A DNA stretch of 17,489 nucleotides from CAZXDS01 sp964639525 (GCA_964639525.1 CAZXDS010000054.1:1-17489); one strand, 5' to 3'. Shown: positions 7,049 to 15,263, counted from the stretch's first letter. The notes: generated by a model from the sequence alone, not told the origin. Made by a program: numbers and translations.

Positions 7049-7912
7049 TTATTTAATTAAAAATAAATATACAAATATTATCAATATTACAATAGCGGTT
7101 ATTAGATAGAAGTAACTATTTCCGTTTTTTAATCTGTACATATTTTTTTCTCGGAAACGGTATCTCTTCTTACTTTTAATTTTGTTTGCCGATTTTTTTT
7201 CAATTGTTTTTAATTCATTCGGTTTTTCAACTTTTATTTTTTTTCCATTATAAAACGTAGTTTCCAATTTCACATTACCATCGGGATAGTATAAAATTGC
7301 TTTCCCGATTTTCACCCCATTATTAAAACGTAATTCTTCTTTTATCTTTCCATCTTTGTAAAATATTTTGGTTTCACCATTATCAGCACCATGCTTAAAA
7401 TTTTTAATACCCAATATTTTACCATCTTCATAAAAAAATTTTGATTCTCCTTCTGCTACACCATTACGATAATTCCAAACTCCTTTTACAGCACCACTTC
7501 TGTAATATGTTGTTGTTGTTCCGTCACGTTTACCATCCTTTATTTCTTCGTTCCGCTTAATAGTTCCGGTTGGGTAATAAACTTTTGCTAGTCCGTTTTT
7601 TGCACCATGTTTATAATCAATTTCGGTTTTTAGTTCGCCTGTGTTGTAAAAATACCTTGTTTTACCATGTTGCTCACTGTCAACAAAATTCATTTCTACT
7701 TTTAATTCCCCATTTGAATAAAAAAGTTTTGCCAATCCGGATTTTTTATTTTGCTTATAATTAATTAATTGAAGTAGTTTTGAATTCTTAAAATAAACTT
7801 TTGATTCGCCATCAAGTAAGCCGTTTAAATAAGATTTTTCGCTTCTGATTTGCCCGCTCGCAAAATAAGTCTTAAAAATACCTGTCTTATTTTTGTCTTC
7901 TATTTCAATCAT
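7049..7912 (-). CDS. Tail-anchored protein with nine MORN_2-like 24-residue repeats
   Basis: The 287-residue product consists of nine uninterrupted repeats of exactly 24 residues (11-226), each of the form G-x-x-K-x-Y/F-Y/F-x-x-G-x-I/L-K with a later aromatic residue and usually G-x-x-D/N. This is the MORN_2 (YwqK-type) pattern. A lysine/arginine-rich stretch follows (about 227-264), then one hydrophobic helix (about 265-285) ending in LFLIK. There is no signal peptide, so it is probably held by its C-terminal helix with the repeats in the cytoplasm (positive-inside rule). Its role is not known; databases often label such repeats antitoxin YwqK, but no toxin gene is adjacent. It is the first gene of the minus-strand unit with the Crp/Fnr regulator. 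ATG 7912 was chosen as the first in-frame Met before the repeats. Confidence 0.82.
   Translation of the reverse strand: MIEIEDKNKTGIFKTYFASGQIRSEKSYLNGLLDGESKVYFKNSKLLQLINYKQNKKSGLAKLFYSNGELKVEMNFVDSEQHGKTRYFYNTGELKTEIDYKHGAKNGLAKVYYPTGTIKRNEEIKDGKRDGTTTTYYRSGAVKGVWNYRNGVAEGESKFFYEDGKILGIKNFKHGADNGETKIFYKDGKIKEELRFNNGVKIGKAILYYPDGNVKLETTFYNGKKIKVEKPNELKTIEKKSANKIKSKKRYRFREKNMYRLKNGNSYFYLITAIVILIIFVYLFLIK
7235..7882 (-). repeat. Nine tandem 72-bp coding repeats (MORN-like units)
   Basis: The nine 24-residue units (residues 11-226) make a 72-bp period in the gene. DNA identity between units is low and only the spaced Gly, Tyr/Phe and Lys codons recur, so this is an old protein repeat, not a recent DNA expansion. 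The second unit is the most diverged, having lost the central glycine (KNSKLL where others have SGQI- or DGKI-like turns). Confidence 0.8.
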
Positions 7913-8062
7913 TTGTGTTTCACATAGAATTTAAATTATAGTAATAATATAATCGAAAATTTAATGTTTTTCTTTACCACTTATTTGATTTCCTCAACAT
8001 TCTATTTTTCTTTTTCTTAATTTTGAATTAATTATAATTTAAACTACTGCAAAGGAAATACG

Positions 8063-8494
8063 ATGAAAATGTTTTATTCTCTATTACTATTAAGTTTTTT
8101 TTCAATAATTCTTTCTGCTCAAAACAGTAAAGAGAATTGGGTACCTGTAAATTCAGGCAGCAATCAGCATATTTACATTGATGTATATGGGCTAAACAGT
8201 TTTAGTGGTGATGACATTTACATTTGGGCAATGCAGAACTTTGATAAACCTCTTGATATGGAAGGCATTAAAAGAGATATCTACCAAACCAGAACTTATT
8301 ATTTAATGAATAAAAAATTGAATGAATACAGCATACTCGAAATTGTTTTTTATGACGAGGAGGGAAATGTAATTACGAGTTATTCATATCACCACGATAC
8401 AGAAATTAAAAAATATAAATACAATTATCCAATTTTCCCCGGCTCTGACATGGATGCCATACTTAAAAAATCTTTAGAATACGTGAATAAATAG
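8063..8494 (+). CDS. Small exported protein, possibly surface-adhesin E-like
   Basis: The 143-residue product begins with a clear signal peptide (MKMFYSLLLLSFF..., likely cut after LSA before QNSK), so it is exported to the periplasm or surface. The mature part starts with NWVPVN, then an aromatic-rich beta pattern (IYIDVYGLNSF, IYIWAMQNF, YYLMNKK, EIVFYDEEGNV, SYSYHH). A Trp start, a 'Y-x-D' strand and a later 'V/I-x-x-W' strand recall the surface-adhesin protein E fold, but I cannot confirm this. AAAGGA lies at good distance before ATG 8063. A TATAAT at 8033-8038 in the divergent 150-base gap could be its -10 box, though no matching -35 is seen. Function unknown. Confidence 0.75.
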   Translation: MKMFYSLLLLSFFSIILSAQNSKENWVPVNSGSNQHIYIDVYGLNSFSGDDIYIWAMQNFDKPLDMEGIKRDIYQTRTYYLMNKKLNEYSILEIVFYDEEGNVITSYSYHHDTEIKKYKYNYPIFPGSDMDAILKKSLEYVNK

Positions 8495-8606
8495 TGTTTT
8501 GCCGGGAGGATTCCTGTGTAGTTTTATTACCTTAAAATCTAAACATTGAAAACTTAAAGTTTGTATTCCGGATACTGCATCTTTAACCTTACAATCGTTA
8601 ATTTTT

Positions 8607-8646
8607 AATAGTTAATCCATGTTAGAGATTAACAGCTATTTTTTTT
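8607..8646 (+). terminator. Hairpin and T run between convergent genes
   Basis: GTTAATC (8611-8617) pairs with GATTAAC (8627-8633), and AATA/TATT can extend the stem past a 3-base bulge. On the plus strand it is followed by a run of T (8639-8646). It lies about 115 bases after the exported-protein stop and 2 bases beyond the minus-strand channel stop, so it may serve either side. The stem is AT-rich and weak. The rest of 8495-8635 holds nothing I recognise. Confidence 0.4.
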
Positions 8647-9916
8647 CAAACTTTTGTTCAAGTTCCAGAACCTTCTTTTCAATCCGGTTTTTAATAGTTG
8701 GAAAGTCGATTGCAATTTTATCAAAATCATCTTTAACAAGAAAATATAAATCACTGAATGAATCGGAAATAATAGTAGCAGTGCGAGGTACACACTTCAC
8801 TAGTGAATATTCTCCAAAATAATCCCCCTCTTTTAATTTGGCAACTGTTCTTTTCCCTTCCTCATAAAAAACAGATAATTTTCCGTGAATAATAAAATAC
8901 ATTCCATTGCTTTCCTCCCCTTCCGTAAACAAAACATCTTTAGGTGTTAATGTAACAGGAATTAGAACATCCGAAATTCTTTTAATAAATTTATCACTGG
9001 CATCAGAAAAAAGAGATATTTTTTCGAGTATGCTTTTTTTCAAAAATAATGAAGTATCATTCTTTAAGCTTGAAGGAAGTTTGTCCAATAAAACATCATC
9101 GCTATAACCAGCCTGATATTTCCACTCATAATCAAAATAATTACGAAGTCGCATTTGTAATTCCTTCGGTAATTTTCTGTATTTCACTAGCATTGAAAGC
9201 TTTTCAATATTTGCTAAATACATTGATTTGGCAGGATCTTTTTTTGTAAATATACTTGCGACATTACCTATTAAGAATCCGTAAAAGCCCACACCAATTA
9301 TTTGAACAAACATTGTATAAATTTTTTCGGAATTTGTTATTGGAATAATATCTCCGTATCCAACAGTAGTTAAAGTAGTAATACTCCAATAGAATGCATT
9401 AATATAATTTGATAATTCTGTAATGCGATAATCATACGTACCTATTTTCAACCACCCGCAGCTAATCCAATGTGCAATTAACAGCAGCCAATAGATAAAT
9501 GACAATAACAAAATTATGTTGGCAAGTTTTATTGTTCGCCTTCTAAAACCGGAAATAAAATTAGCCACTTTAATAATTTTAATCAGTCTTAACAAAGCCC
9601 AAATTGGTAATACATTAAACAATAAATCTACCGGAATAACTGCAATGAAATCAATAACAAACCACGTTTTAAAATAATCGCTAAGCTTAAGTTCCTCAGA
9701 ACTATAATTCCTAAACTTTGAGCTACTGTAATAGTACAAATTAAAAATTATATCGAATAGAAAAATTGCTGTTATAATGTACTGTGAAATCCAGAGTGTC
9801 ATTTCGTTTCTGTAAGTGAAAACCAATTCAAAAGGATAAAGTACGGCAATAAAAGTTGTTGCGGCAATTACAATTAATTGCCAAAACTGATTGATATAAT
9901 GTCGAATATTCTGCAT
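8636..9916 (-). CDS. Cyclic-nucleotide-gated K+ channel-like membrane protein
   Basis: The 426-residue product has the layout of prokaryotic HCN/CNG/EAG-type channels. Six membrane segments can be placed: S1 about 12-32, S2 43-63, S3 85-103, S4 106-128 (spaced basic residues ending FRRR), S5 132-153 and S6 199-222. The pore loop has the K+ filter TVGYGD at 184-189. A helical C-linker (about 230-300) leads to a cyclic-nucleotide-binding domain (about 305-400) with the phosphate-binding cassette GDYFGEYSL and Arg378 in RTAT, so cAMP or cGMP binding is likely. It sits in the inner membrane, with gating by ligand and perhaps voltage. The start is ATG 9916; no good ribosome binding site is visible. 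It lies 86 bases after egtD on the same strand, with a hairpin between. Confidence 0.92.
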   Translation of the reverse strand: MQNIRHYINQFWQLIVIAATTFIAVLYPFELVFTYRNEMTLWISQYIITAIFLFDIIFNLYYYSSSKFRNYSSEELKLSDYFKTWFVIDFIAVIPVDLLFNVLPIWALLRLIKIIKVANFISGFRRRTIKLANIILLLSFIYWLLLIAHWISCGWLKIGTYDYRITELSNYINAFYWSITTLTTVGYGDIIPITNSEKIYTMFVQIIGVGFYGFLIGNVASIFTKKDPAKSMYLANIEKLSMLVKYRKLPKELQMRLRNYFDYEWKYQAGYSDDVLLDKLPSSLKNDTSLFLKKSILEKISLFSDASDKFIKRISDVLIPVTLTPKDVLFTEGEESNGMYFIIHGKLSVFYEEGKRTVAKLKEGDYFGEYSLVKCVPRTATIISDSFSDLYFLVKDDFDKIAIDFPTIKNRIEKKVLELEQKFEKK

Positions 9917-9937
9917 GTGAAATAATTTATTTTGTAA

Positions 9938-9956
9938 AGCGGATTTCCAATCCGCT
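9938..9956. repeat. Short GC-rich hairpin between egtD and the channel gene
   Basis: AGCGGATT (9938-9945) pairs perfectly with AATCCGCT (9949-9956) around a 3-base loop. On the minus strand only TT-T-rich sequence follows, too little for a confident terminator. It may weaken read-through from egtD into the channel gene, or stabilise the egtD mRNA end. Confidence 0.45.
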
Positions 9957-10002
9957 AAACTTAATTAAGAAAACCAATATTACATTGTTTCAATATCATT
10001 TT

Positions 10003-10920
10003 TTAAATTACAGATAGATACTGCAAACTAAAATAATTTTTATCATCTGTCCAAACCTTATCAACATTAAAAATACCCTCACATAATTCTTGAAAACTTT
10101 TTAATGAATACTTATGCGAGTATTCTGTTAAAATTGATTCACCTTTTCCAATAGTATGCGAACTGCCATTTTGAGATATTTGCTGATTGACTTTACTTAC
10201 AAGATGCATTTCAATTCTGTTATATTTATTATTATAAAATGCTTTATGGTCAAACATTTTATTATTGAAATTATATCCATACTCGGTATTTAAATGCTCG
10301 AGAATATTAAGGTTAAAAGCGGCAGTTATACCTTGGGAATCATTATAGGCATTGTTTAGAATACTCTCATCTTTAATTAAATCCACTCCGATTAAAAGAC
10401 CACCATTAGTTCCACATTCTTCGGCAACTACTTTTAGAAATTGTCTTGCCTGATTCGGCAAAAAATTACCAATTGTTGACCCCGGGAAAAAGGCAATCTT
10501 TTTTAGGGCTGTTGATATTTCCTCAGGAAAGTTTAATGGCTTTGTATAATCGGCTGCAACCGGAACGATTGGAAAGCTCGTGTACTCTTTACGCAGTTTT
10601 TTCGCAATGTTATGTAAATAAGATTCGGAAATATCAATTGGAACATAAGCTTTTAACTGCTTAAAATTTGAAAGCAGCATTTTTGTTTTTCTACTGCTAC
10701 CGCTTCCAAATTCCAAAAGCACTGTGTCTTTGTCAAACAGACTGATAATTTCTTGCAGATTATCAGTAATTATCTGTTCTTCAGTTCTTGTTGGATAGTA
10801 TTCATCCAGTTCACATATTTGATCAAAAAGTTGTGAACCTTTTTCATTATAAAATAATTTTGACGGCAGCCATTTTGGATTACTGCCCAGTCCACTTTCT
10901 ACTTCGTCAATAATAGTCAA
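10003..10920 (-). CDS. egtD: L-histidine N-alpha-methyltransferase (ergothioneine synthesis)
   Basis: EgtD trimethylates histidine to hercynine with three S-adenosylmethionine, the first step to ergothioneine. The 305-residue product matches the family over its length: an N-terminal NPKWLPSKLFYNEKGSQLFD block, YYPTRTE at 41-47, the SAM-binding LLEFGSGSSRKT at 68-79, and FFPGSTIGNF at 144-153. Residues matching the histidine-binding set known from the mycobacterial enzyme (Tyr56, Asn166, Tyr206, Glu282, Ser284) are visible: Tyr41/42, Asn152, Tyr192, Glu266 and Ser268. That supports true histidine selectivity. The start is TTG at 10920, fixed by the conserved N-terminus; AGAGGA lies 9 bases before it. 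It is 17 bases downstream of egtB, so the two are co-transcribed. No signal peptide; cytoplasmic. Confidence 0.94.
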   Translation of the reverse strand: MTIIDEVESGLGSNPKWLPSKLFYNEKGSQLFDQICELDEYYPTRTEEQIITDNLQEIISLFDKDTVLLEFGSGSSRKTKMLLSNFKQLKAYVPIDISESYLHNIAKKLRKEYTSFPIVPVAADYTKPLNFPEEISTALKKIAFFPGSTIGNFLPNQARQFLKVVAEECGTNGGLLIGVDLIKDESILNNAYNDSQGITAAFNLNILEHLNTEYGYNFNNKMFDHKAFYNNKYNRIEMHLVSKVNQQISQNGSSHTIGKGESILTEYSHKYSLKSFQELCEGIFNVDKVWTDDKNYFSLQYLSVI

Positions 10921-10937
10921 TTAAATTATTCCTCTTT

Positions 10938-12200
10938 TTAAATATCTTTTGCTAACCTAATTCCCGTAAATTGCCATCGGGAAGAATGATTAAAAAAGTT
11001 ACGATACGTATTTCGAATATGTGTGATAGAAGTTGCACAGGAACCACCGCGTAATACAATTTGATTCGACATAAATTTACCGTTATATTCGCCTATTGCA
11101 CCTTCAGGTGTTTTGTAACCGGGATAAGGGGCATAATCACTTCGCGTCCATTCCCAAAGATTTCCATACATTTGGTTTATTCCGGCACTCTTTTCTTTTT
11201 GTGGAATTGGATGATAATTTTTTGATTCAACAAAATTACCTCCGACCTCAATTCCATTTGAAGCAACTTCCCATTCCGCTTCGGTTGGTAGCCTGTATCC
11301 TGCCCATCTCGCAAACGCTTCAGCTTCATAAAAACTAACATGACAAACAGGTTCAGCCAAATTAACTTTGTGAAATCCGCTTAATGTAAAGTTCCACCAT
11401 TCACCATCAATTTTTTCCCAGTATAATGGAGCAATCCATTTATTTTTTTCAACAGCAGCAAAACCATCGGAAAGCCAAAGAATAGCATTACCATATCCAC
11501 CGTCTTCAATAAATTCAATATATTCCTTATTTGTTACAAGCCGATTTGCAATTCCAAAATCATTTAAATATTCTTTATGAACAGGTTTTTCATTATCATA
11601 GAAAAATCCGGTTCCTGCATATCCGATTTTGTAAACGCTTTCATTAAAATTTATAAATTTCATATCCTGAATTTTGCTATCAGCAATTATTTCTTTTGCA
11701 TAATAAACCGGATGAAGAGGATTTTGAGAAAGTACATGTTTAATATCAGTTAACAATAACTCTTGATGCTGCTGCTCATGATTGAGCCCAATTTCAATTA
11801 GTAAATTAATTTTATCAAAATCATTCATGGGAATATTGTTCAATAATTCAAACATGTTTTTATCAACATATTCTCGATAATTATAAATTTCCTTCACAGT
11901 TGGACGCGACAACATTCCGCGATTTGGTCTGAACCACCTTTCCCCTGCCTGCACATAATATGAATTAAACAGATAACTATATAATTCTTGATACGGTTTA
12001 TAATTCTCTTTGAATTGAGCAAGGATGAAAGTTTCAAAAAACCATGTTGTGTGTGCCAAATGCCATTTTGTCGGACTAACATCAGGCATTGATTGAATTA
12101 CAAAGTCTTCAATTTCAAGATTGATACAAAGTTCAAGTGAAAATCCTCTTACCGATTTATACCGATTAATTTTATTTTGTAAGTCCATTGCCATGTCCAT
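10938..12200 (-). CDS. egtB: EgtB sulfoxide synthase (hercynine oxygenase)
   Basis: EgtB is a non-heme iron enzyme that uses O2 to join hercynine to a thiol (gamma-glutamylcysteine or cysteine) as a sulfoxide. The 420-residue product has an N-terminal DinB-like domain with the iron-binding three-His set (His50 in HLAHTTWF, His141 and His145 in HEQQHQE) and a C-terminal FGE-sulfatase/C-type-lectin-like domain (about 190-420) with RLPTEAEWE, GNLWEWT and VLRGGSCAT. A Tyr pair (81-82, FNSYY) and the RWQFTGIRLA end recall EgtB forms that use free cysteine, but this is tentative. It is not OvoA, since no methyltransferase is fused; that role is taken by egtD next door. The ATG at 12200 abuts the stop of the M14 gene; Met3 and Met5 are alternative starts. 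Confidence 0.92.
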   Translation of the reverse strand: MDMAMDLQNKINRYKSVRGFSLELCINLEIEDFVIQSMPDVSPTKWHLAHTTWFFETFILAQFKENYKPYQELYSYLFNSYYVQAGERWFRPNRGMLSRPTVKEIYNYREYVDKNMFELLNNIPMNDFDKINLLIEIGLNHEQQHQELLLTDIKHVLSQNPLHPVYYAKEIIADSKIQDMKFINFNESVYKIGYAGTGFFYDNEKPVHKEYLNDFGIANRLVTNKEYIEFIEDGGYGNAILWLSDGFAAVEKNKWIAPLYWEKIDGEWWNFTLSGFHKVNLAEPVCHVSFYEAEAFARWAGYRLPTEAEWEVASNGIEVGGNFVESKNYHPIPQKEKSAGINQMYGNLWEWTRSDYAPYPGYKTPEGAIGEYNGKFMSNQIVLRGGSCATSITHIRNTYRNFFNHSSRWQFTGIRLAKDI

Positions 12201-13976
12201 TTAATTATTGATAACTTTTACAAGACGAGTAATTGGATAATAATTATGCTTTTGATCATAATAAGGTGATCGTTTGTAAAAGAAATTTAATCTTGCTCGT
12301 GAATTATTTTTAAACTTTTCATCCGTTTTAATTTTTAAATCAAATTCCTTTCTTAGTTCCGGATTTTCATTGTACATTTTTTCAGCTATCGGTTCCATAG
12401 AATATGATTCAAAATATTCTTTTCGTTCAAATATTGCATTAAAAAATCCCCAACTTACAAACGAATCAGGTCCTTTCGGTTCAAGCAAATGAGCAATAAT
12501 TCCAACTGTTCTTTGTGCCGTATTTATTTTAAAATCACCAGTCTGAATTGTAATTGTATCTAATTCTGTATCGTAAGAAAATTTCGGTTCAAATCTTCCT
12601 TCATATGGAAACTTTGCAAATTTAACATTTTTAAATTTGTATTTTTCTACAATTGCATTAGTCGGTTTGTTTACAATTTGAACATTAACTCCGTGAAGTT
12701 TTAATATATCAACAATATTTTTCCATTCCCTCGGGATAAAATATTCTGTAGGAAGTTTAACGGAATCAGATACATAATCAATGTTGTAATACGGTACATT
12801 TAATTCAAACTTTTCACCGGTGTATCTGCGTATCTTTCCGCCTGCAATTTTGCTTGAATCATCAACAAACTTAATACCTTTGTAATTATAAGTTGACGTA
12901 GTGGAATCCATTCTGATTGAGAAACGTAATGGATATGCATTATGCATTACTGCATATTTATTTATTTCTTCTCTATCTGCATCTTTATTAATTTCAACTA
13001 ATTCACTTGCATGGTTTCCCGAAGAAAGTATAATTGCTTCGAGTAAAGCCTTTGTTGCAAACACTCTATCTTTATAGGGCTTGAGCATATGCGTTTCAAT
13101 TAACAGTCCGGGACGATTTTGAATGTTGGCATATCCGTTAGAATATCTCGGGCCCGCAATCCAATCACGAATACCGTTTTTAACATCATTTTTTACAAAC
13201 CCGACATAAGGAGAAATTAGAAAACCTTTATCTTCCACATATTTTCGGGAAAAAGGAATTACATCATCCTTAATCCAATTAGCTGTTTTTAACGGAATAT
13301 TTTTATGAGTGCTTAATCCGTAAGTAATTGTGTATTGGTAATCCGCACCGTCTGTTGTGTGTGTATCGATGAAGAAATCAGGCAGCCAAGTACTGAATAA
13401 AGTCAGCAAGGCTCTCATTTCCGGAGTATCGGCTTTAGTAAAATCTCTGTTAAGATTTAAATTTTGTGCCGTTACTCTCCAACCCATTTCTTCAGGACCG
13501 TTTTGGTTAATTCTTCCATATTTGCTGCTTCGTTCATGAGCGTCAACACTAAATATCGGAACAATCATAATTATTGCACTATCAAGAAAACTTTCCTTTG
13601 TTTTCGTTATTAAAATGTCACGCATTAAAAGCATACAAGCATCTTTGCCTTCAATCTCACCGGAATGGATTCCATTTTCAATCAGTATAATCGGCTTCCC
13701 TGATTCTTTGGCTTCAAGCGGAGTAAATTCTTTTCCCTTTGCTGCTATTAAGCAAACCAAATCACGCCCTTGCGGGGATTTTCCAAATGTAAATAATTCG
13801 GCATAAGATGAATGATTTGCAAGACGTTGAAAATAATCAATTGTTTCATTGTAAGTTTCAGTCTGCAAAAAATTCGATTTCTCGAATCTTGTTTCCCATG
13901 AGTTTAATTTACTTTGTGAAAACATGGGGATTGAAATTAAAATTAAAAGACAGGTTGTAATAAAATATTTTTTCAT
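12201..13976 (-). CDS. Exported M14-family zinc metallocarboxypeptidase
   Basis: The 591-residue product starts with a signal peptide (MKKYFITTCLLILISIPMFS, likely cut before QSK), so it acts outside the cytoplasm. The M14 zinc site is visible: His104 and Glu107 in GIHSGEIEG and His206 in FIDTHTTDG. NLNLNRDF (Asn176-Arg177) matches the pair that grips the substrate carboxylate, and Glu294 in GLLIETHML fits the catalytic glutamate. After about residue 330 comes a beta-rich C-terminal part of unknown role, common in the long M14 proteins of this phylum. It would trim C-terminal residues from peptides. The TAA stop is immediately followed by the ATG of egtB, so the two are translationally coupled. 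Whether it feeds the ergothioneine pathway is unknown. Confidence 0.88.
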   Translation of the reverse strand: MKKYFITTCLLILISIPMFSQSKLNSWETRFEKSNFLQTETYNETIDYFQRLANHSSYAELFTFGKSPQGRDLVCLIAAKGKEFTPLEAKESGKPIILIENGIHSGEIEGKDACMLLMRDILITKTKESFLDSAIIMIVPIFSVDAHERSSKYGRINQNGPEEMGWRVTAQNLNLNRDFTKADTPEMRALLTLFSTWLPDFFIDTHTTDGADYQYTITYGLSTHKNIPLKTANWIKDDVIPFSRKYVEDKGFLISPYVGFVKNDVKNGIRDWIAGPRYSNGYANIQNRPGLLIETHMLKPYKDRVFATKALLEAIILSSGNHASELVEINKDADREEINKYAVMHNAYPLRFSIRMDSTTSTYNYKGIKFVDDSSKIAGGKIRRYTGEKFELNVPYYNIDYVSDSVKLPTEYFIPREWKNIVDILKLHGVNVQIVNKPTNAIVEKYKFKNVKFAKFPYEGRFEPKFSYDTELDTITIQTGDFKINTAQRTVGIIAHLLEPKGPDSFVSWGFFNAIFERKEYFESYSMEPIAEKMYNENPELRKEFDLKIKTDEKFKNNSRARLNFFYKRSPYYDQKHNYYPITRLVKVINN

Positions 13977-14051
13977 ATTTAATATTATAGTTTCAAATAA
14001 TCATTTTTAAATTTAACAAATAATGAAGATAATTTAATAGATGAAACATTT

Positions 14052-14079
14052 TCAATTATCAATTCCACATTATCAATTG
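14052..14079. repeat. Short heptad repeat of TCAATT-type units
   Basis: TCAATT recurs at 14052-14057, 14059-14064 and 14073-14078, with a degenerate unit (CACATT) in the missing 7-base step, giving a 28-base array with a 7-base period. It lies in the 108-base gap between acyl-CoA dehydrogenase and the M14 peptidase gene, both on the minus strand. Such AATTGATAATT-like spacers are common in AT-rich genomes. No function is assigned. Confidence 0.4.
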
Positions 14080-14084
14080 CCCTT

Positions 14085-15230
14085 TCAACATCCGATATAT
14101 CTTGAGATCACTAATCTCTGAATTTCAGAAGTGCCCTCTCCAATTTGGAGTAATCGTTGATCACGGTAAAACCTTTCAACATCATATTCTTTCATCAAAC
14201 CGTAACCGCCGTGAATTTGTACAGCCTCATCAGCAACTTCTTTTGCTATTTCGGAACAATATAATTTTGCCATAGCTGCTTCTTTTGCAAAAGATTTTTT
14301 GCTGTCTTTTAACCAACATGCTTTGTACAAAAGATTTCTGCCTAGCTCAACTTTTGTAGCCATATCAGCAAGTTTAAAAGATACAGCCTGAAATTTTGAA
14401 ATCGGTCTTCCAAATTGCTGTCTTTCTTTTGCATACGATAAAGCTAATTCATAAGCACCTTGCGCCAAACCCAAACCCATCGCACCTATTGAAAGTCGCC
14501 CATTATCAAGAGTAGAAAGCATAATGTGAGAACCTTGTCCACGCTCGCCCAAAAGATTTTTTTCAGGCACAACACAATTATCAAAATATAGCTCCGAAGT
14601 GTCTGAAGCACGCCACATCATTTTTTTGTGCATTTCTACTCTCTTAAACCCTACGGTATCCCGTTCAACAATAATTGTGGAATACTCCATTTTACCGTTA
14701 CTCTTTCCTGTTATTGCCTGCACTGTTGCGCCAAGTGATATTTTGCTTGCACCATTTGTAATAAATATTTTGGAACCGTTAATTACCCAATTCCCATCTT
14801 GCAATTCGGCTTTGGTTTTTGTTCCTCGCGAATCAGAGCCTGCATTAGGCTCAGTCAGTCCAAACGCCCATAATCCTTTTCCTGTGCATAATTGCGGCAG
14901 ATACTTTTCCTTTTGTTCTTCAGTGCCATAATAATACAAAGGTCCAATGCCAAGAGAATTGTGTGCCGCGAGTGTAGCTGCTTGCGAGCCGTCTATTCGT
15001 GCAAGCTCCTCAACTGCAATAATATACGAAAGCGTATCCATTCCTTGTCCACCATACTTAATTGGAATGTACATTCCAAACAATCCAAGTTCTCCCATTT
15101 GTTCGGTCAACTCGTAGGAAAATTCTTCACGTTCATCAAGTTCCTGCGCTTTAGGTTTAATTTCATTTTCAGCAAAATCACGCACAGTACTGCGTATCAT
15201 TTTTTGTTCATCACTAAGATTAAAATCCAT
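14085..15230 (-). CDS. Acyl-CoA dehydrogenase (short/branched-chain type)
   Basis: This FAD flavoenzyme oxidises an acyl-CoA to the trans-2-enoyl-CoA and passes electrons to electron-transfer flavoprotein. The 381-residue length is typical. Visible marks are the N-terminal helical domain (DFNLSDEQKMIRSTVRDFA), the first family signature FGLTEPNAGSDS, the FITNGA strand of the beta domain, and the C-terminal VQIHGGYGL...ERFYRDQR...GEGTSEIQR signature. Glu365 (in IGEGTSEIQR) sits at the catalytic-base position of butyryl/short-chain enzymes. Exact chain length cannot be read from sequence; butyryl-CoA or a branched amino-acid derivative is likely. ATG 15230 has AAAGGA 6 bases upstream. It is divergent from the next gene, and no beta-oxidation partner is adjacent. 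Confidence 0.95.
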   Translation of the reverse strand: MDFNLSDEQKMIRSTVRDFAENEIKPKAQELDEREEFSYELTEQMGELGLFGMYIPIKYGGQGMDTLSYIIAVEELARIDGSQAATLAAHNSLGIGPLYYYGTEEQKEKYLPQLCTGKGLWAFGLTEPNAGSDSRGTKTKAELQDGNWVINGSKIFITNGASKISLGATVQAITGKSNGKMEYSTIIVERDTVGFKRVEMHKKMMWRASDTSELYFDNCVVPEKNLLGERGQGSHIMLSTLDNGRLSIGAMGLGLAQGAYELALSYAKERQQFGRPISKFQAVSFKLADMATKVELGRNLLYKACWLKDSKKSFAKEAAMAKLYCSEIAKEVADEAVQIHGGYGLMKEYDVERFYRDQRLLQIGEGTSEIQRLVISRYIGC

Positions 15231-15263
15231 AATATTCCTTTATCTTTTTCGCTTTTTCATTAC

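Noticed and set aside
7235..7882. CRISPR array or recent DNA tandem repeat
   Set aside because: The 72-bp period is only at the protein level; the units are diverged in DNA and the frame is fully coding.
7049..7912. Toxin-antitoxin module (YwqK-type antitoxin)
   Set aside because: The label comes only from the MORN_2 repeats. The neighbours are a Crp/Fnr regulator and a divergent exported protein, neither of them a toxin, and the protein is membrane-anchored.
8619..8822. Plus-strand 67-codon frame at the end of the channel gene
   Set aside because: It is antisense to the cyclic-nucleotide-binding domain of the channel gene, with no supporting start or homology.
10938..12200. OvoA (ovothiol synthase)
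   Set aside because: OvoA carries a fused C-terminal methyltransferase. This protein ends after the FGE-like domain and a separate histidine methyltransferase is next to it.
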